Shown: piece after piece, positions 49,232 through 59,200 of the stretch
Numbering within the stretch: position 1 is the first letter of the stretch
How the letters are laid out: every line of letters begins with the position of its first letter
DNA from: Kalaharituber pfeilii
Taxonomy: Eukaryota > Ascomycota > Pezizomycetes > Pezizales > Pezizaceae
Length of the DNA stretch: 64,000 nucleotides
Direction of reading: 5' to 3'
NCBI GenBank assembly: GCA_015179045.1
Contig: WHUZ01000079.1
Location: forward strand, 62,001 to 126,000
Notes under the pieces: model-generated
What the model was told of the DNA's origin: nothing
The model's database searches: none
What the model saw: only the letters and a program-made list of their open reading frames with translations
Translations under genes and position numbers: made by a program

Positions 49232-51769
49232 ATGCGGATCGCTCGACACCTCACCCTCAATGAAGCCCCTATGGAAGGATATGAATCCAGGTCTTTATCC
49301 GGTGTCCCCTGGAATTCACAGCCTCCCCCTCCCCCTCCCCCGCCTCCTGTCCATCCTGCAGCTGTTCGACCTCCTCCAAACCTCTCTCAGCATCCATATA
49401 CGACATTTATTTCCAACGATTATGGTACCGGTTATGGCTACGCTGGTCATCATGACCAGCTCCCGAATCCCAGGCCCGCATATGCCTCTTCTCAAAGCGC
49501 TCAAGTTTCAGACCTCAAACCCACCTATGTAATCTTGCACAACCATATTTCGCCTGCAAATGGGATCACATTGTTAGGGCGCGTGGTTCTGAACATCAGA
49601 ACACCGTTGGCAGGGTATGCGCCGCGGGAGATAGTGAGGAGTGCAAAGATAGTGGGCATGCAACGCAGAGGAGCAGCTGCTAATAATAATAATGCTCCGG
49701 AGGCTCCAGAGTGCCGGTGGCAGGAAGATGAAAGGTCGACAAAAAATGACATCAGGATTACTCCATCATTGCTGATCTTTCAGAACCTTCCACTGGCAGT
49801 GTCGGACTCGGAATTAACAACATTGTCGCATTGGTCAAGGTATTCATGGAAATGTCAAGGCATGCTCACAGCCCTGCTTGGGGTCAAATTCAAGGCGGAT
49901 AATTCATGGTGTCAGACATATAGGCTAAAAAGTAAGATGATACGTTCAGTGGAGCTGTGCCAGCATGAGCCTGTGTGGAAAGCATTGATGGATAGGGAGG
50001 GGCCGTATAGGAGGGAGGTTATGAAGGTTGCAAAGTCAGGTCGTGGGAGGCTTTTTTTTGTTGTTGGGGTTAAGATTGCAAGGGATGCAGAGGTGGAAGT
50101 AGGGATGGAGGCAAGAAGTGGTAGGGGTGGGGGGGTGGATGTGGATGTGGGAATGGGAACAGGTGTTAGGGGGATTGGGGGAACAGGATTGGGGACCGTC
50201 AAGGGAAGTGGCGAAGGGAGAAGAGAGGGGTGGAATGGGAGAAAGGAAATGATGGAAGGGGATAGGGCATTTGCATTGGAGTATCGGGAGGTGAAGGTCA
50301 GGTTGAAACTAGAAATTGGGAGAGGAAGTGGACGTACAACAGGTAAAAACAAGCAGAGGATGTCATGTGGGCTTGATGAGATGGCGAATGCGCACTTGGG
50401 AATCGATGCTAGGAGACAGCAAACGTACTCAGGTCATTCACTATTGGAAGGTGAAGAAAAATCGGCAGCTCTGTACATGGAGCACTCCGATTGGTCGAGA
50501 AGAGAAATCCCTGCAGTTGAAGTACCTGGAGCCAACTATATGGATGTGTTGCAGAGAAAAGTGGAGGAGCAGGCAAAAGAGATCGAGGAGCTGAAGAGAA
50601 AACAGGAGGAGATTTTGAGGTCCCTAATGAGAGATCAGTCTCACTACCAGTCGCGGACTCCGCATCACAACCAAGAACTGCCGAAAAGACTCACATCTCC
50701 ATGTCCCAGTCTGGAGAGAGATACGTCGCGTGACAGGAGATTGATATTAACTCTAGATCACTATTCCGACTATAATTCAAAACACGCTGGAAGAACTAGT
50801 GGAGGAAATAGGCCTGATGATGTAAGATATGACAAACGTGTGGAACGGGTCCCAATGAGTTTCACCAGTTGTAGGTACGCAACGCGCACACCGCGCCCGG
50901 CTTCTCCACCTCCGCCTTCACAAAGTCAGCGTGAAGGGACACCGTGCCCGGCTTCTCCACCTCCGCCTTCACAAAGTCAGCGTGAAGGGGCACCGCGCCC
51001 GGCTTCTCCACCTCCGCCTTCACAAAGTCAGCGTGAAGGGGCACCGCGCCCGGCTTCTCCACTTCCGCCTTCACAAAGTCAGCGTGAAGGGGCACCGCGC
51101 CCGGCTTCTCCACCTCCGCCTTCAGAAAGTCAGCGTGAAACGACTAGTCGCGTGCGGAGGCCTTACGCGTCCGGTCCACTTCCGTCGACACACAATAACT
51201 TACCTCGCCCGGAGAGAGGAGACGACTCGTACGCATCCGCGAGTAGCTTTCCTGCTGCTAGGCACTATCGACCAGCATACAGAGAAATTGATTTCGATGA
51301 CGTTGATTATACCGGGCTTCAAGCCAAACCCCGGCATTCTTATTCCGATTATGTAGGAGTCGAAAACAGCTTCGAACCAGTCAGATATGGTGCCGCTCCA
51401 TTGCAAGCACCAAATATGGCACAAGAGCGGGAGCGGCTTCACCATGAGGATAAGTATGACATAGAGCATTCGAATACGGCTCCGGAACAGACATGGCTTA
51501 AGTACAACCGGTACCGGGATTGCAGCAGATCGCCTCCCATACGCCGGTACGGTTCACCAGCTTCACCTCCAGCAACCGGTAGGAGAAGTGCTGACATATC
51601 AAGGAAGAGCCCATACGTCCTTTACGGGTGGGATTCTCATTTACCGAAGCCCTCTGAGTACTCGGATGAAGAACTAGATCCATATGACTCGGAGGCAGAC
51701 GACGGGGAATTTGAGTTGGAGCTGGGCGAGGAGGTATATGTGCAGGAGGTGGATTCGCTTTGGGAATGA
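49232..51769 (+). CDS. Unrecognised 840-residue protein with coiled coil and proline repeats
   Basis: Single open frame; ATG 49232 (MRIARHLTLN) chosen over 49214 because the paralogue starts MQFNIKRYLTLK. N-terminal Pro-rich stretch; a globular region about residues 85-380 with SDLKPTYVILHNHISP, LLGRVVLNIRTPLAGYAP, PSLLIFQNLPLAVSDSE, WSRYSWKCQ, LRSVELCQHEPVW-like sequence, LFFVVGVKIARDAEVEVG, a Gly-rich loop and FALEYREVKVRLKLEI; a coiled coil MDVLQRKVEEQAKEIEELKR at about 430-460; five 17-residue repeats PRPASPPPPSQSQREGA; a basic tail and an acidic end YDSEADDGEFELELGEEVYV finishing QEVDSLWE. The domain resembles an ascomycete family of unknown function. The pattern of a hydrophobic strand, a Gly/Ser-rich loop and a second strand recalls gasdermin-type pore-forming folds, but this is weak. 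Paralogue in opposite orientation at 54652-56750. Confidence 0.75.
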   Translation: MRIARHLTLNEAPMEGYESRSLSGVPWNSQPPPPPPPPPVHPAAVRPPPNLSQHPYTTFISNDYGTGYGYAGHHDQLPNPRPAYASSQSAQVSDLKPTYVILHNHISPANGITLLGRVVLNIRTPLAGYAPREIVRSAKIVGMQRRGAAANNNNAPEAPECRWQEDERSTKNDIRITPSLLIFQNLPLAVSDSELTTLSHWSRYSWKCQGMLTALLGVKFKADNSWCQTYRLKSKMIRSVELCQHEPVWKALMDREGPYRREVMKVAKSGRGRLFFVVGVKIARDAEVEVGMEARSGRGGGVDVDVGMGTGVRGIGGTGLGTVKGSGEGRREGWNGRKEMMEGDRAFALEYREVKVRLKLEIGRGSGRTTGKNKQRMSCGLDEMANAHLGIDARRQQTYSGHSLLEGEEKSAALYMEHSDWSRREIPAVEVPGANYMDVLQRKVEEQAKEIEELKRKQEEILRSLMRDQSHYQSRTPHHNQELPKRLTSPCPSLERDTSRDRRLILTLDHYSDYNSKHAGRTSGGNRPDDVRYDKRVERVPMSFTSCRYATRTPRPASPPPPSQSQREGTPCPASPPPPSQSQREGAPRPASPPPPSQSQREGAPRPASPLPPSQSQREGAPRPASPPPPSESQRETTSRVRRPYASGPLPSTHNNLPRPERGDDSYASASSFPAARHYRPAYREIDFDDVDYTGLQAKPRHSYSDYVGVENSFEPVRYGAAPLQAPNMAQERERLHHEDKYDIEHSNTAPEQTWLKYNRYRDCSRSPPIRRYGSPASPPATGRRSADISRKSPYVLYGWDSHLPKPSEYSDEELDPYDSEADDGEFELELGEEVYVQEVDSLWE
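50887..51141 (+). repeat. 51-bp coding minisatellite
   Basis: Five nearly identical in-frame 51-bp units in the gene at 49232, each coding for one 17-residue Pro/Ser-rich repeat. The paralogue lacks the array, so it arose after they separated. Near-identity predicts length variation. Confidence 0.92.
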
Positions 51770-51895
51770 AAGGACTTAAGTAGTTATGAAGGCAGGTGAA
51801 ACTTTTCTTCTACAGTAAGTTGTAACACTGGTGCACAAGGCGGAAAGTGCTTGTTTGACTGGGTGATGTTTCAAACATGGTCGTGGAGGCGGGGA

Positions 51896-51999
51896 ATTTT
51901 TTTTTTTTTTTTTTTTTTTTGTCACATGACCCCGCATGCGGCTCTTCGCCATGGCAGGACCCCTGGGTCTAAACCCTCAAAGCCCGGAGGCAGGCTTTA
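51896..51999 (-). mobile_element. Family B retroposon, 104 bp
   Basis: Poly(T), hairpin, and the block with GGGTCTAAACCCTCAAAGCC, almost identical to 17899-18006 in reverse. Perfect 11-bp duplication GGAGGCGGGGA at 51885-51895 and 52000-52010. Confidence 0.92.
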
Positions 52000-52010
52000 G
52001 GAGGCGGGGA

Positions 52011-54178
52011 TTAAGTCGAGATAGCGCAGGGTAAGGAGGCAGTTGGGGGAGAGGAGACCGTCGAAGACTGTGGAGAACGCGCCGACAGGGTGCCTGCAGC
52101 GTACGCTACTCAGCCGGCCGAGCTACCTGGGCAGGAGACGGCCTTGGCAGATTATCAACAAACTTCCAGCTGCCAGTCAACAATTTGATATAGTTCATTA
52201 ATTTCCTTGTAGTCGTATCATAAATGTTTTGTCGCTCAAATAGGATATTCAAATCAATTAAAGAATTTTAGTTCTGGCACCCTATGTGAAGGAGACAGGT
52301 GAGGAAACGGCAATGCTGTGAAGTTGATTTTAATTGCGCAGATAATCCCATGCTTACTGATCAATGGAAGAGGCAGGAGCAGTATTCTTAGGAGGGCTAA
52401 GAGCAGATAGAGGTGTGCACATATTCTTCGGAGCTTGGTGAGAGCATGTGATTATCGTCCAGGGCAGTAGACCAATTGAGGGGAGCGGCGACGGGCACTG
52501 AGCCTGAGCTGAGGGTAGTGTTGGTGAAAGACATAGGGGTATCGAGGTGAATGAGAAGACAGATCGGCCAACTAACACGAGATACTACATACCCTACCAG
52601 GAGTCGTTAGTCACCGAGGAAGCTATCAACCAGCGCGCGAAAGCTAATGAAGGAACAGCAAAGATCGTGTGGTAATGTTGAAGGCAACGGAGAGATTTGG
52701 TAGCAAGGAACTGAGAAGATTCACTTACTTGCCGACGAGTGAAGGGATCCTGGGGAGGCTGGTTAAAAGGATTGGGACGATATCGAGCAATGATAAATAT
52801 TTATAGATGAAAAAAAAAAAAGAGGATCGGGAAGGTAGTGCAGGGGATTGCAGACTGTGTGAAGGAGGAGGCTGAGGAGATGGCAGCACACTGGATAGAG
52901 AGTTCCAACATGGGAAGAGGTGAAAAACGTGGCTGGCAATTGGATAAGGAGGAGGCGTGGTCAGCGGAGGCAGTGGCCGAGGGCTAGGGTTTGTGGGGAT
53001 GGGTGCGCGTGCTAGCGCATACTGTATTGTTTGAAAGTCTTGGCGGAGAGGATGCAACCGTGGAGGAAGTATTATGAGAGGGTCTATTATACAGTAGATA
53101 CCCCGTATTTCACGTATGTTAGCCGTGCGTCGTCATCGTGCAAGAGGTCGGCCTCACCATACCCCTTGGTGCGGGATGTGAGTAATGAAATGTAAAAAAG
53201 AAAAAAAAGGCATACGGGAAATCAACCCAGAAACAGCGCAGCACCTACGGCTGAAGGGGACGAGAACACCCAGCCTCCGCCATCAGGTTAAGAAGCCGCC
53301 TCCTCCTCAAATAGCCAGCCACAGCTCCACTGCGCTTGCCATAACCCCTTCGGAGCCCCCGTATTCGTGACCCCATAGCCACCCCGTGTGCGCTCAGTTT
53401 ACAGGCAATGATCAAGCGTATTCCCATCCCTCCGCACCTATCTGCTCCCCGGCATATGCGTGTCACCATATGGCTCCTCATCAATCTAATGCATATGCAC
53501 TGATATATGACCTCCGCTATATCCGCGGCATGCAATGGATGTATAAGTATCTCACCGGTTGTTTTGTTTTGAACAATTCATGAGTACAGATGTACCCCTA
53601 CCTTGTGCACGTGAGCTGGTATTGAGGTTATGTTTACCCTGAATCAACCGCTATCTGTCAATCCAAATTTAATTCAGCCAGTGTATTAGGAGGCAATTAG
53701 AATTGGGATTTCGATGCGAGAACGTATTTGCAATAATTACGAGGAATAATATAAAATGCATGCTGTAAGAAATCTATGGTAGCTGATGCCAAGGCCCTCT
53801 CAATGTAACCATATCTGTGGAGGTTTGGACCGGAGATGTACCCCGCGCTTCGAGTTGCCTCCTCCCACCCCCCCACCCGCACTCCACCTTTGAATACTGT
53901 CTAGTGTAGGCAACTTCCAGGCACGATTTTTACATTGAGAAACAATATGATTTTTCTATTCAGATATATAGTTTCGAACAAAATTCCAATCCGAAATACC
54001 CCAATTATAATAAACTTTCATATATATCTCCAGCAGGCGAGTTACCATCAAACCTGAGTGAATTGATACTAAGGATGGATTTTTGATGGTTCGGAATTTG
54101 ATCCGGGGAAAATGATTTTTCAGTGTATGGTTTATACTTAGCGACGGCTTCGGTACTACAGTAAGGTGGGGGGGTGCA
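52011..54178. other. Intergenic, no convincing gene
   Basis: Pro-rich minus-strand frames at 52354-52578 and 52725-53057 have a plausible splice donor (GTAAGTGAATC near 52730) but no domain or paralogue. A diverged family A tail at 53149-53206 has outer arms CTCAC/GTGAG. Frames at 53185-53535 look like noise. Confidence 0.4.
53149..53206 (+). mobile_element. Diverged tail-only retroposon, family A
   Basis: CCTCACCATACCCC, then GGTGCGGGATGTGAGTAATG and A-rich sequence. The hairpin base has changed on both sides yet still pairs (CTCAC with GTGAG). Confidence 0.65.
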
Positions 54179-54191
54179 GAGGTGATATCGA

Positions 54192-54248
54192 CTGCCATGG
54201 CGAAAAGCTGCATGCGGGGTCATGTGAAATAAAAAAAAAAAAAAAAAA
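54192..54248 (+). mobile_element. Tail-only retroposon, family B
   Basis: Starts inside the hairpin (CTGCCATGGCGAAAAGCTGC), about 37 bp plus poly(A). Perfect 13-bp duplication GAGGTGATATCGA at 54179-54191 and 54249-54261. Confidence 0.93.
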
Positions 54249-54651
54249 GAGGTGATATCGAAGGGGCTGTTATGGTTCCATTTTTGGGTTTATGGTTTTA
54301 ATTCGTCCTCTAAATGCCGCAGCGGTAGAGGAAGAGTACGGCTGGGAAGTCACACTGGGAGGCGCCTCCGATCCAAAGAAGAACTGATTTACCCCACTGT
54401 CGGAAGGAAAAAAAGAGACACCTGTCAACAAGAGAACGGGATTGGGAAAGTGCTGGTGGGAGACTAAAATTTGGAAAATGAAATCGGAAAGGGAACCTGG
54501 AAGAGGATCCAAAGAAGTTGAGATCTTAACGTTAACATATGCCACCCCCGACTCTAATCGAAAATCTCCCACTACCATGTGAGTCACCAGCAAATATATC
54601 TTGGTGATTAATAGATTCACGTTCCTGCATAAATTCCGTTTGTCCGTTTCA

Positions 54652-56750
54652 TTACCAAAGCGAGTCCAACTCCTGCACATATACCTCCTCACCCAGCTCC
54701 AGTTCGAATTCCCCTTCGTCTTCCCCCGACTCGTATGAATGTAGATCATCGCCCGATTCTTCACGGTGTTGCTCTGCAAGAGAATTCGGAAAATGTGTGT
54801 GGTATGGGTCCAACGGTTGGCTGTGTCTGAAAGCATACTCATTGTTGCACCTGCTGGGGACCAACCGCAGGCTGCCACCCCGAACATTTGTGTTGGGGAG
54901 TTCCAACAGCGGACTGCCACAGAGAGAATGTTCATCCCCAAACTCGAAGTTAGTTTGCATGGAACTGTTAGCTTCATACATAAAAGGTCTAGACAGGAGT
55001 GAGTAGCGGCTGCCGAGTCGCGGTGAGACCGAAAATTACTTTTGCCAGATATCAGCCGGCCCCGATAAAGTGTGAGCATAGGAGAAGGTGGCTTAGGTGT
55101 GTGTAGGTATATGTATTCCTTCCTCTCTGGGTCAGGCAGCTCTTCAGATTTCTCCTGTGGGGATGGAAGTGGAGAAGGCGAGTCAGGTTTGGGCATCGGC
55201 GAAATCTCGCAGAACGAAGTGCGGTATGAGGATATCCGCGATGAAGACGGTGGAAGGGGGGGTAACTCCTTTGGGTAGTAATGTTGCGGTCCTGGCGGCG
55301 TCGGCTGCCGGTATTGTAACTCGTTTTCGGTCGTGGACATGGTAATTTTCTCCTGTTTCATCCTCAATGCTTCTAACTCCTTTGCTTGCTCCTCCACTTT
55401 CCTCTGTAATGCCTCAACGCAACTGACAACACGTTCCACTGCAGGGTTTTCTTTTCTCAACCCAGCTGAATCTTGCATATGCTGTGTTGCTCGGCTTCCT
55501 TCTCCTTCCAATATTGAGTAGGCTGAGTACGTTCGGTGTCCGCTAGCGTCGATTTCCAAGTGCGCATTTTCTCTCTCATTGCGCTCATAGAACACTCTCT
55601 GTTTGTTCTTCCCCTTTGTACATCCACTCTCCCTCCGCTCAATCTCCAGCTTCAACCTGACCTTCACTTCCCTGTATTCAACTGCAAATGCTCTATCCCC
55701 CGCCATCCTCTCCTTTCTCTCTTCCCACCCCTCTCTTCTCCCCTCTCCACTTCCCACAACTGTCCTCAGTCCACTTGTCCCACTGCCCCTAACACCTGTT
55801 CCCGTCCCCAAATCCACTTCCAGCCCTCCACCCCTCCAGCCCCTCCCCTCCATCCCTACTTCCACCTCTGCATCCCTTGCAATTTTAACCCCAACGACAA
55901 AAAATAACTTCCCACGGTGCGACTTCATGATCTCCATAACTGCACCCCTATATGGCCCCTGTTTATCCATCAATGCCCCCCACACAACCTCATGCTGGCA
56001 CAACTCCACTGTACGCACCATCTTACTTTTCAGCTGGTAGCTCTGACACCACTCATTACTTGCTTGGAATTTGACTCCCAGCAGTACTGTGAGCATGCTT
56101 TGACATTCCCAAGAATATCTCGACCAATGTGACATTGTCATTGACTCCGAGTCTGAAACTGTCAGTGGAAGGTTCTGGAAGATCAGCAGCGATGGGGTGA
56201 TCGGCAAATCCATTTCAACCGACCCTTCATCCTCCAGGGAGTGACGCTCCTGTACCTCAGGATCGCTACTACGAGTAGCTGCCTCATCATCTAGTCCCAT
56301 TATACTTGCGCACCTCACCACCCCCTTTGGCGCGTATCCCGCCAGCGGCGTTTTTATGTCCACGACCACACGCCCTAACAATTTGATCCCATCGGCAGGT
56401 GAAATATGGTGCTGCAAGATTACATACGTAGGTTTAAGGTCCGAGACTTGAGCACATCGGGAATTAGAGACCTTGATATTCATGGGCGATGTAGAATGCG
56501 GGAGCAGGGTGCCAGTGTAGGGACCGGCATTGTTGCCGTGGGAATTGGTGGATGTAAGCGTCGCAAATAGATTCTTAGCGGGGATCGGAGAAGAAGACGC
56601 GAATGGAAGAGGAACCGCAGCAGGAGGAACAGGCGCAGCGGGAGAAGGGAGATGTGAACACGAGGAGATACCGAATAACGATCTGGTTTGATATCCTCCC
56701 GTAGGGGCGTCTTGTTTGAGTGTGAGGTAGCGTTTGATATTAAACTGCAT
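54652..56750 (-). pseudogene. Frameshifted paralogue of the 49232 protein
   Basis: Starts MQFNIKRYLTLKQDAPTGGY. It matches the 49232 protein through SDLKPTYVILQHHISP, LLGRVVVDIKTPLAGYAP, WSRYSWECQSMLTVLLGVKF, LFFVVGVKIARDAEVEVG, FAVEYREVKVRLKLEIE and the coiled coil VEALQRKVEEQAKELEALRM, then a shorter Pro-rich region without the 17-residue repeats. At about 55000-55050 a one-base shift occurs: the first frame runs on to 54270 as non-homologous sequence, while the conserved acidic C-terminus (YESGEDEGEFELELGEEVYV, then QELDSLW) lies in another frame ending at 54652. Either the gene is a recent pseudogene, the C-terminus has been replaced, or the sequence has an error. It is convergent with the 49232 gene. 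Confidence 0.75.
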
Positions 56751-56845
56751 TGGGTGGAGGTGGTGTCACACCAAATGCTGCAAGATTCGCTTTCAAGCTT
56801 ACTACGGGGGAAAAAAAGAACAGGTAAAAGTCTAAGATGAACTTA

Positions 56846-57620
56846 CAGTCAGACCTTGCTATAACGAACATGTAAAATTTGCCCCCTTTTTCGTGATACT
56901 CAAGGTTTTCAAAATTGTGACAAATTAGTCATGCAACCTTGGCAGCTGAGTTCGGACTCCTCAACAGCTATTGCTGCACATTCGTATTGACTTATAATTC
57001 TCTAGCATAGGAAATAACGAAATCAACAAATATTCGAGACTATAAAATAAAGCATAAGTGAATTTTGAACTAATAGAAATCTGTAACGGACTGCCTTCAG
57101 TCCTGACTAGCACTCAGTAATCAGAACAGTCAAGATGTCATGATCAACAAGTACTAACAAGCAGTGAACATTAAGTAAATTTGAGAAGCATCAGATATGC
57201 AAGAAAGATTAGAGCCGAAACATCTAAACGAGATCTTGAATGAGTTTCATAGGCATTTTGTCCATGAAAGAGTATATCATTGTCTTAATCTAATAAGTAT
57301 AAAATTTTTCCTCTTCTTGTAGTATATAATTCTTATACACATTTAGGCTTTGCTATTCGCCGCAGGCAAGGATATAAGAGTAGCTTAGTAGATCACCAGG
57401 GGGGGTTCTATAGATTTCATTTGCCACTTTTCGTTATAGCAAGAACAATTTGTATGTAGACAGAAATAACTTCCCCTAATTTTTTTTTTTCGTTTCATTA
57501 TTTGGTGGGATTTCGTTATAGCAAGGGCAGAATATGTGGAGAGGGAAAACGCCGAGGGCAGCGAGTTCGTAATAGCAAGGTTTTCGCTAGAGCGGGGTTC
57601 GTTATAGCAAGGTCTGACTG
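56846..57620. mobile_element. 775-bp pogo/Tigger-type MITE
   Basis: Perfect terminal inverted repeats starting CAGTCAGACCTTGCTATAAC, flanked by TA (56844-56845 and 57621-57622). Internal partial copies of the motif (TTCGTTATAGCAAG) at about 57429, 57513 and 57570. CAGT ends with a GCTATAACGA core and TA targets are typical of pogo/Tigger elements. AT-rich interior without an ORF. Confidence 0.92.
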
Positions 57621-57622
57621 TA

Positions 57623-58257
57623 CTTGCATTAAGTTAGCAAAAAACTCTGAGCTTCGCTACCTTTAATTTTATTTTATTTTTATTTTTTTTTTGATGATAT
57701 GCGGCGAGCCAAATTGCCTGAGACCCTTTCTTGGTTACAAAGGGCAATGGATCTGCTGCGCCCTCGTATAATGCAACTTAATAATATTAATAGCAACCAA
57801 AGTCTAAGCCTCACTTCATTTCATATGCCATGGGAAGTTTGAATGGCTTATTGACGCAGACATCTAGTGGTTTTCTTGAAATCACATAATGTTCTGCTAA
57901 TGCAGCCTTTATCTATGCAAATAGCTTCGTGATATATTTTTCACTAACGTTTTATGGTCATATTTGCGGTCTTTGTCATGTGGATAGATCTTACTCGCAA
58001 TTCCGTTTGAAATAATTTTTTGGTGTTAGCATAGAAACTCAGCTGCAGGCGGAACACTGCCGGCGGTTCAGCGCTGCTGCACGGGCGGGGACGGCATCCC
58101 ACACGTGGGTGGTCGAAACCCTGTCACAGTTGCATGCCAAGAGCGGAGTCATTTGGCCGTCCCTGTCTAGAATTACGTAAGCGACAAACAATCTTGAACA
58201 AGACTTGTCATCGCCTCCTTGGCACTTTCCAATCCCCGAAATGTTTACAACTCAACA
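57623..58257. other. Intergenic, no gene seen
   Basis: AT-rich unique sequence; the last 200 bp are the probable 5' flank of the next gene. Confidence 0.4.
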
Positions 58258-58689
58258 ATGTCACGAACCCCATCGCCAGCACCAGCTTCCCACCCTCCTT
58301 CGAACACGACTTCCCCCTCGACCCTCCAACATAATTATACTATCCCACGCGATTCAAGCTCGCAGACCGGATCCGACACTTCCACGGCACCCCCCTCTCC
58401 ATCCCCCTCCCGACCCCCGAAGCGCAAACCCCACCAGGAGCACATACGCGCCTATTTCGCGCAGCGGCCCTTCCGGCGCTGGAAATTCTCCTCCTTCGCG
58501 TCCCACTGCCACGCCTTCCCAGACTACGTGTGGACGCACGACAAAATCAACAACTTCTGGATCAAATCTTTGACGCAGCTCCGTGACGAGAAAACCCCGC
58601 TTGCGTCCGTGGCTAACATCGAAAGGCTTCTGAAGAAACATCACGGTCCTAGTCACAACAGACACGCGCGTAAAGATGATCATTACTCA
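58258..58689 (+). CDS. Hypothetical exon, Ser/Pro-rich then basic
   Basis: 144 codons from ATG 58258 to a candidate splice donor TCA|GTGAGT at 58690. The first 60 residues are Ser/Pro/Thr-rich (MSRTPSPAPASHPPSNTTSP start); then RPPKRKPHQEHIRAYFAQRP, FRRWKFSSFASHCHAF, TLASVANIERLLKKHHGPSH-like sequence. No family recognised. It could be the first exon of the gene at 59201 (the phase fits an acceptor at 59224), but that needs an intron of about 535 bp, far longer than others here; a separate or truncated gene is as likely. Confidence 0.45.
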
Positions 58690-58861
58690 GTGAGTGTTTT
58701 GAGTATTTTATGTTCTTTTGAATTGAGGAGGGTCGACGCAGACCAGCTGATCCCCTATTTACTACTTTTCCGCAACGTCTCCGGTGCTGCACGCTTGTTA
58801 TTTACTTCAACCCCCCTTCACATCGCCGTAAAACCACGATGCAAAGGGACGCACTTATACG

Positions 58862-59010
58862 GCGAGATTGCTTAAACACCAGTCGCAGCCAGGGTTCACC
58901 GTAAAAACGTGAGCTCTGGTGATGCCGTCGGCGAGATTGCATAAACACCAGTCTCAACCAGTGGAAGCCGTAAAAACGCTACCACTGGCGATGCCGATAT
59001 GCGGGTTGCT
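58862..59010. repeat. 68-bp tandem duplication
   Basis: Two adjacent units starting GGCGAGATTGC.TAAACACCAG, about 80% alike, and part of a third (GGGTTGCTGCAAAAACA). Between the two candidate exons. Confidence 0.75.
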
Positions 59011-59200
59011 GCAAAAACACAGCTCCAGGAAGCAGCTTGAAAGACCGAGTCGTTTTCTGCATTTGTGTTCATCCCTCTTTTTATTTTATTTTGACTTTTT
59101 ATTTTCATCATGAACAATGTACATGATTACATTAATTACTATTGGGAAAAATCTGCTGCATCGATAGAAGGTTACTTGTACTGTATCTTGTTTTTTAATA

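Noticed and set aside
53093..53130. Pogo-like terminus (TACAGTAGATACCCCGTATT)
   Set aside because: No inverted partner ending in CTACTGTA was found downstream or upstream.
54270..54650. C-terminal extension of the 826-codon minus-strand frame
   Set aside because: It runs past a frameshift into sequence not homologous to the paralogue and through the normal 3' flank; the conserved C-terminus is in another frame.
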